Assembly: GCA_035264885.1 (NCBI GenBank)
Contig: DATFPK010000009.1
Span: 1-27,322 of the forward strand
Length of the DNA: 27,322 bases
From: DATFPK01 sp035264885
GTDB lineage: Bacteria > Actinomycetota > Thermoleophilia > Solirubrobacterales > 70-9
Reading direction: 5' to 3'
The first letter of the stretch is position 1. Every line of letters begins with the position of its first letter. Positions 26,338 to 27,322 of the stretch are shown piece by piece. Both the position numbers and the translations under genes were made by a program. Below the pieces are notes generated by a model. It was not told where the DNA came from. It did no database searches and saw nothing but the letters and a program-made list of their open reading frames with translations.

Positions 26338-27322
26338 TTACTGGCCCGCTTCCGCGCGCGCCAGGTCGAGCTCGGCTTGCACGGTGTCGAGCTGGTCGGG
26401 GATGGTGAGGCGTTCCTCGAGCAGCGGGATCGCCTTCTCGGGCTGACCCGACAGCCGATAGGCGTTGGCGAGGTTGAACAGCGCGTACCCGTAGTTCAGG
26501 GTGCCGGGCTCGAGGCCGTCGACCGACTGCTCCAGGAGCGGGATCGCCGATGCCGGGTCGCCCGCCTGAATCAGGTCGTACCCCTCAGCGTTGAGCGCGA
26601 GCGCGTCCTCCGAGCCCACCGTCGAAGGGGGCGGCGCCGCCTCGGTGGTCTCGTTCTCCTCGGGTGCCGGCTGCTCCTCCTTCAGATGGGCGGTCTTCTG
26701 CTTCCCGCTGCTCTTGGCCGCCTTGGTCGTCCCGGCCGGCTCTCCGTCGTCGCCGCCCAGCGCGGCGATCGCCACGATCGCGCCGACCGCGAAGACGGCC
26801 ACCAGGGCGAGGACGGCCGGCACCCGAGAGCTCCGCCGCCGGAGTGGGGGAGGCTCCGGCGGACCGGACGGATCGCGGCGCGCGGGAGGCTCCGGTGGCG
26901 GAGGGGGTGGGGGCGCGGCGGCGGTGGGCATGACGCTGGTCTTCTCGACGGTCGCCGCATAAGCCGCGCGGAGGTCTGCGACCAGGGCGGCTGCCGACCC
27001 CGGACGATCGGCGGGATCGCTTGCCACCCCTCGCTCCAGGACCCCGGCCACCGCCGGTGGCGCGTCCGCCAACCCCTCGCGCATGTCGAGGTCGCCGCGC
27101 TCGATCTCGCTCAGCAGCGCCGGCGGCGTCGTCGCCTCGAACGGCTGGCGCCCGGCGAGGGCCTCGTAGGCGGTCACGGCGAGCGCGTAGACGTCGGCGG
27201 CGGGCGTCGTGGCGCCGCCCTGGATCCGCTCGGGGGAGAGGTAGCGCAAGGTGCCGACGACCGAACCCGAGGCGGTGATCTCGGTCTGGTCGGCGCCGGC
27301 CGCGATGCCGAGGTCGGCGAGC
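26338..27322 (-). CDS. Ser/Thr kinase with C-terminal repeats, 5' end outside window
   Basis: The gene runs off the right edge; only the part after the catalytic loop is seen. It opens with LADLGIA, where DLG replaces the usual DFG, then an activation loop (DQTEITASGSVVGTLRYLSP) and SPERIQGG, with SPE in place of APE. The kinase C-lobe ends near RAAYAATVEKTSVMP. A Pro-rich linker, one membrane helix (VPAVLALVAVFAVGAIVAIA) and an acidic linker follow. The external end holds TPR-like helices (LALNAEGYDLIQAGDPASAI, YGYALFNLANAYRLSGQPEK). Whether it is an active kinase depends on missing N-lobe residues. It is not closely similar to the 18-21 kb pair. Confidence 0.88.
   Translation of the reverse strand, partial: LADLGIAAGADQTEITASGSVVGTLRYLSPERIQGGATTPAADVYALAVTAYEALAGRQPFEATTPPALLSEIERGDLDMREGLADAPPAVAGVLERGVASDPADRPGSAAALVADLRAAYAATVEKTSVMPTAAAPPPPPPPEPPARRDPSGPPEPPPLRRRSSRVPAVLALVAVFAVGAIVAIAALGGDDGEPAGTTKAAKSSGKQKTAHLKEEQPAPEENETTEAAPPPSTVGSEDALALNAEGYDLIQAGDPASAIPLLEQSVDGLEPGTLNYGYALFNLANAYRLSGQPEKAIPLLEERLTIPDQLDTVQAELDLARAEAGQ

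Noticed and set aside
1..27322. Intact prophage, transposon or defence island
   Set aside because: No integrase, transposase, phage structural or defence-effector gene was seen. Only the tRNA-derived scar near 5.3-6.2 kb hints at past integration.

Overview
The window is about 70 % G+C by eye, with dense short genes on both strands, many GTG and TTG starts, and several genes that start directly downstream of a -10 box. Together with the order pdxS - pdxT - M29 aminopeptidase - yebC, three PknB-like kinases, a cyclic-di-GMP-I riboswitch and a stand-alone LigD-type polymerase domain, this suggests a chromosome segment of an actinobacterium, most likely class Thermoleophilia (Solirubrobacterales-like). 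The taxonomic call is inference from gene content and style. No marker gene for taxonomy is present.

Layout. 1-5.3 kb: 3' part of an HTH/HNH nuclease gene, tRNA-Asn, a GT1 glycosyltransferase, a conserved hypothetical, an SDR oxidoreductase, a two-gene operon (redoxin-like lipoprotein and a lone HPt phosphotransfer protein), an NTF2-like protein and a CAU-anticodon tRNA. 5.3-7.6 kb looks like an accessory or scarred patch: arm-like direct repeats behind the tRNA, an ABM-like protein, a degenerate copy of the tRNA 3' half 818 bp downstream of the intact one, a 33-aa YEPP-motif peptide, an internally deleted NTF2-like gene, a cupin and a secreted protein with a duplicated Cys module. 7.7-14.5 kb carries a VOC protein, a DUF6131-like micro-membrane protein, a secreted seven-repeat (probably beta-propeller) protein with Ca-binding repeats, a secreted protein under a c-di-GMP-I riboswitch, a second YEPP peptide (41 aa) and a large secreted metal-hydrolase-like protein.

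14.5-18 kb: a membrane gene broken by two frameshifts, the LigD polymerase domain, a VOC protein and several small proteins, including a 25-aa membrane micropeptide behind a structured leader. 18-21 kb: two tandem paralogous Ser/Thr kinases that share an unusual two-Cys ectodomain. 21.5-26.3 kb: an RpiR/SIS regulator, then the PLP synthase genes pdxS and pdxT translationally coupled to an M29 aminopeptidase, a three-helix membrane protein and yebC. The right edge cuts a third kinase, with a C-terminal repeat region, in its activation loop.

The items most worth following are the two YEPP peptides (possible modified-peptide precursors or a new small-protein family), the riboswitch-controlled secreted protein, the tRNA-derived scar, and the recurrent -10/start-codon spacing that points to leaderless transcripts. 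Most functions are assigned from motifs read by eye. No database search was possible.
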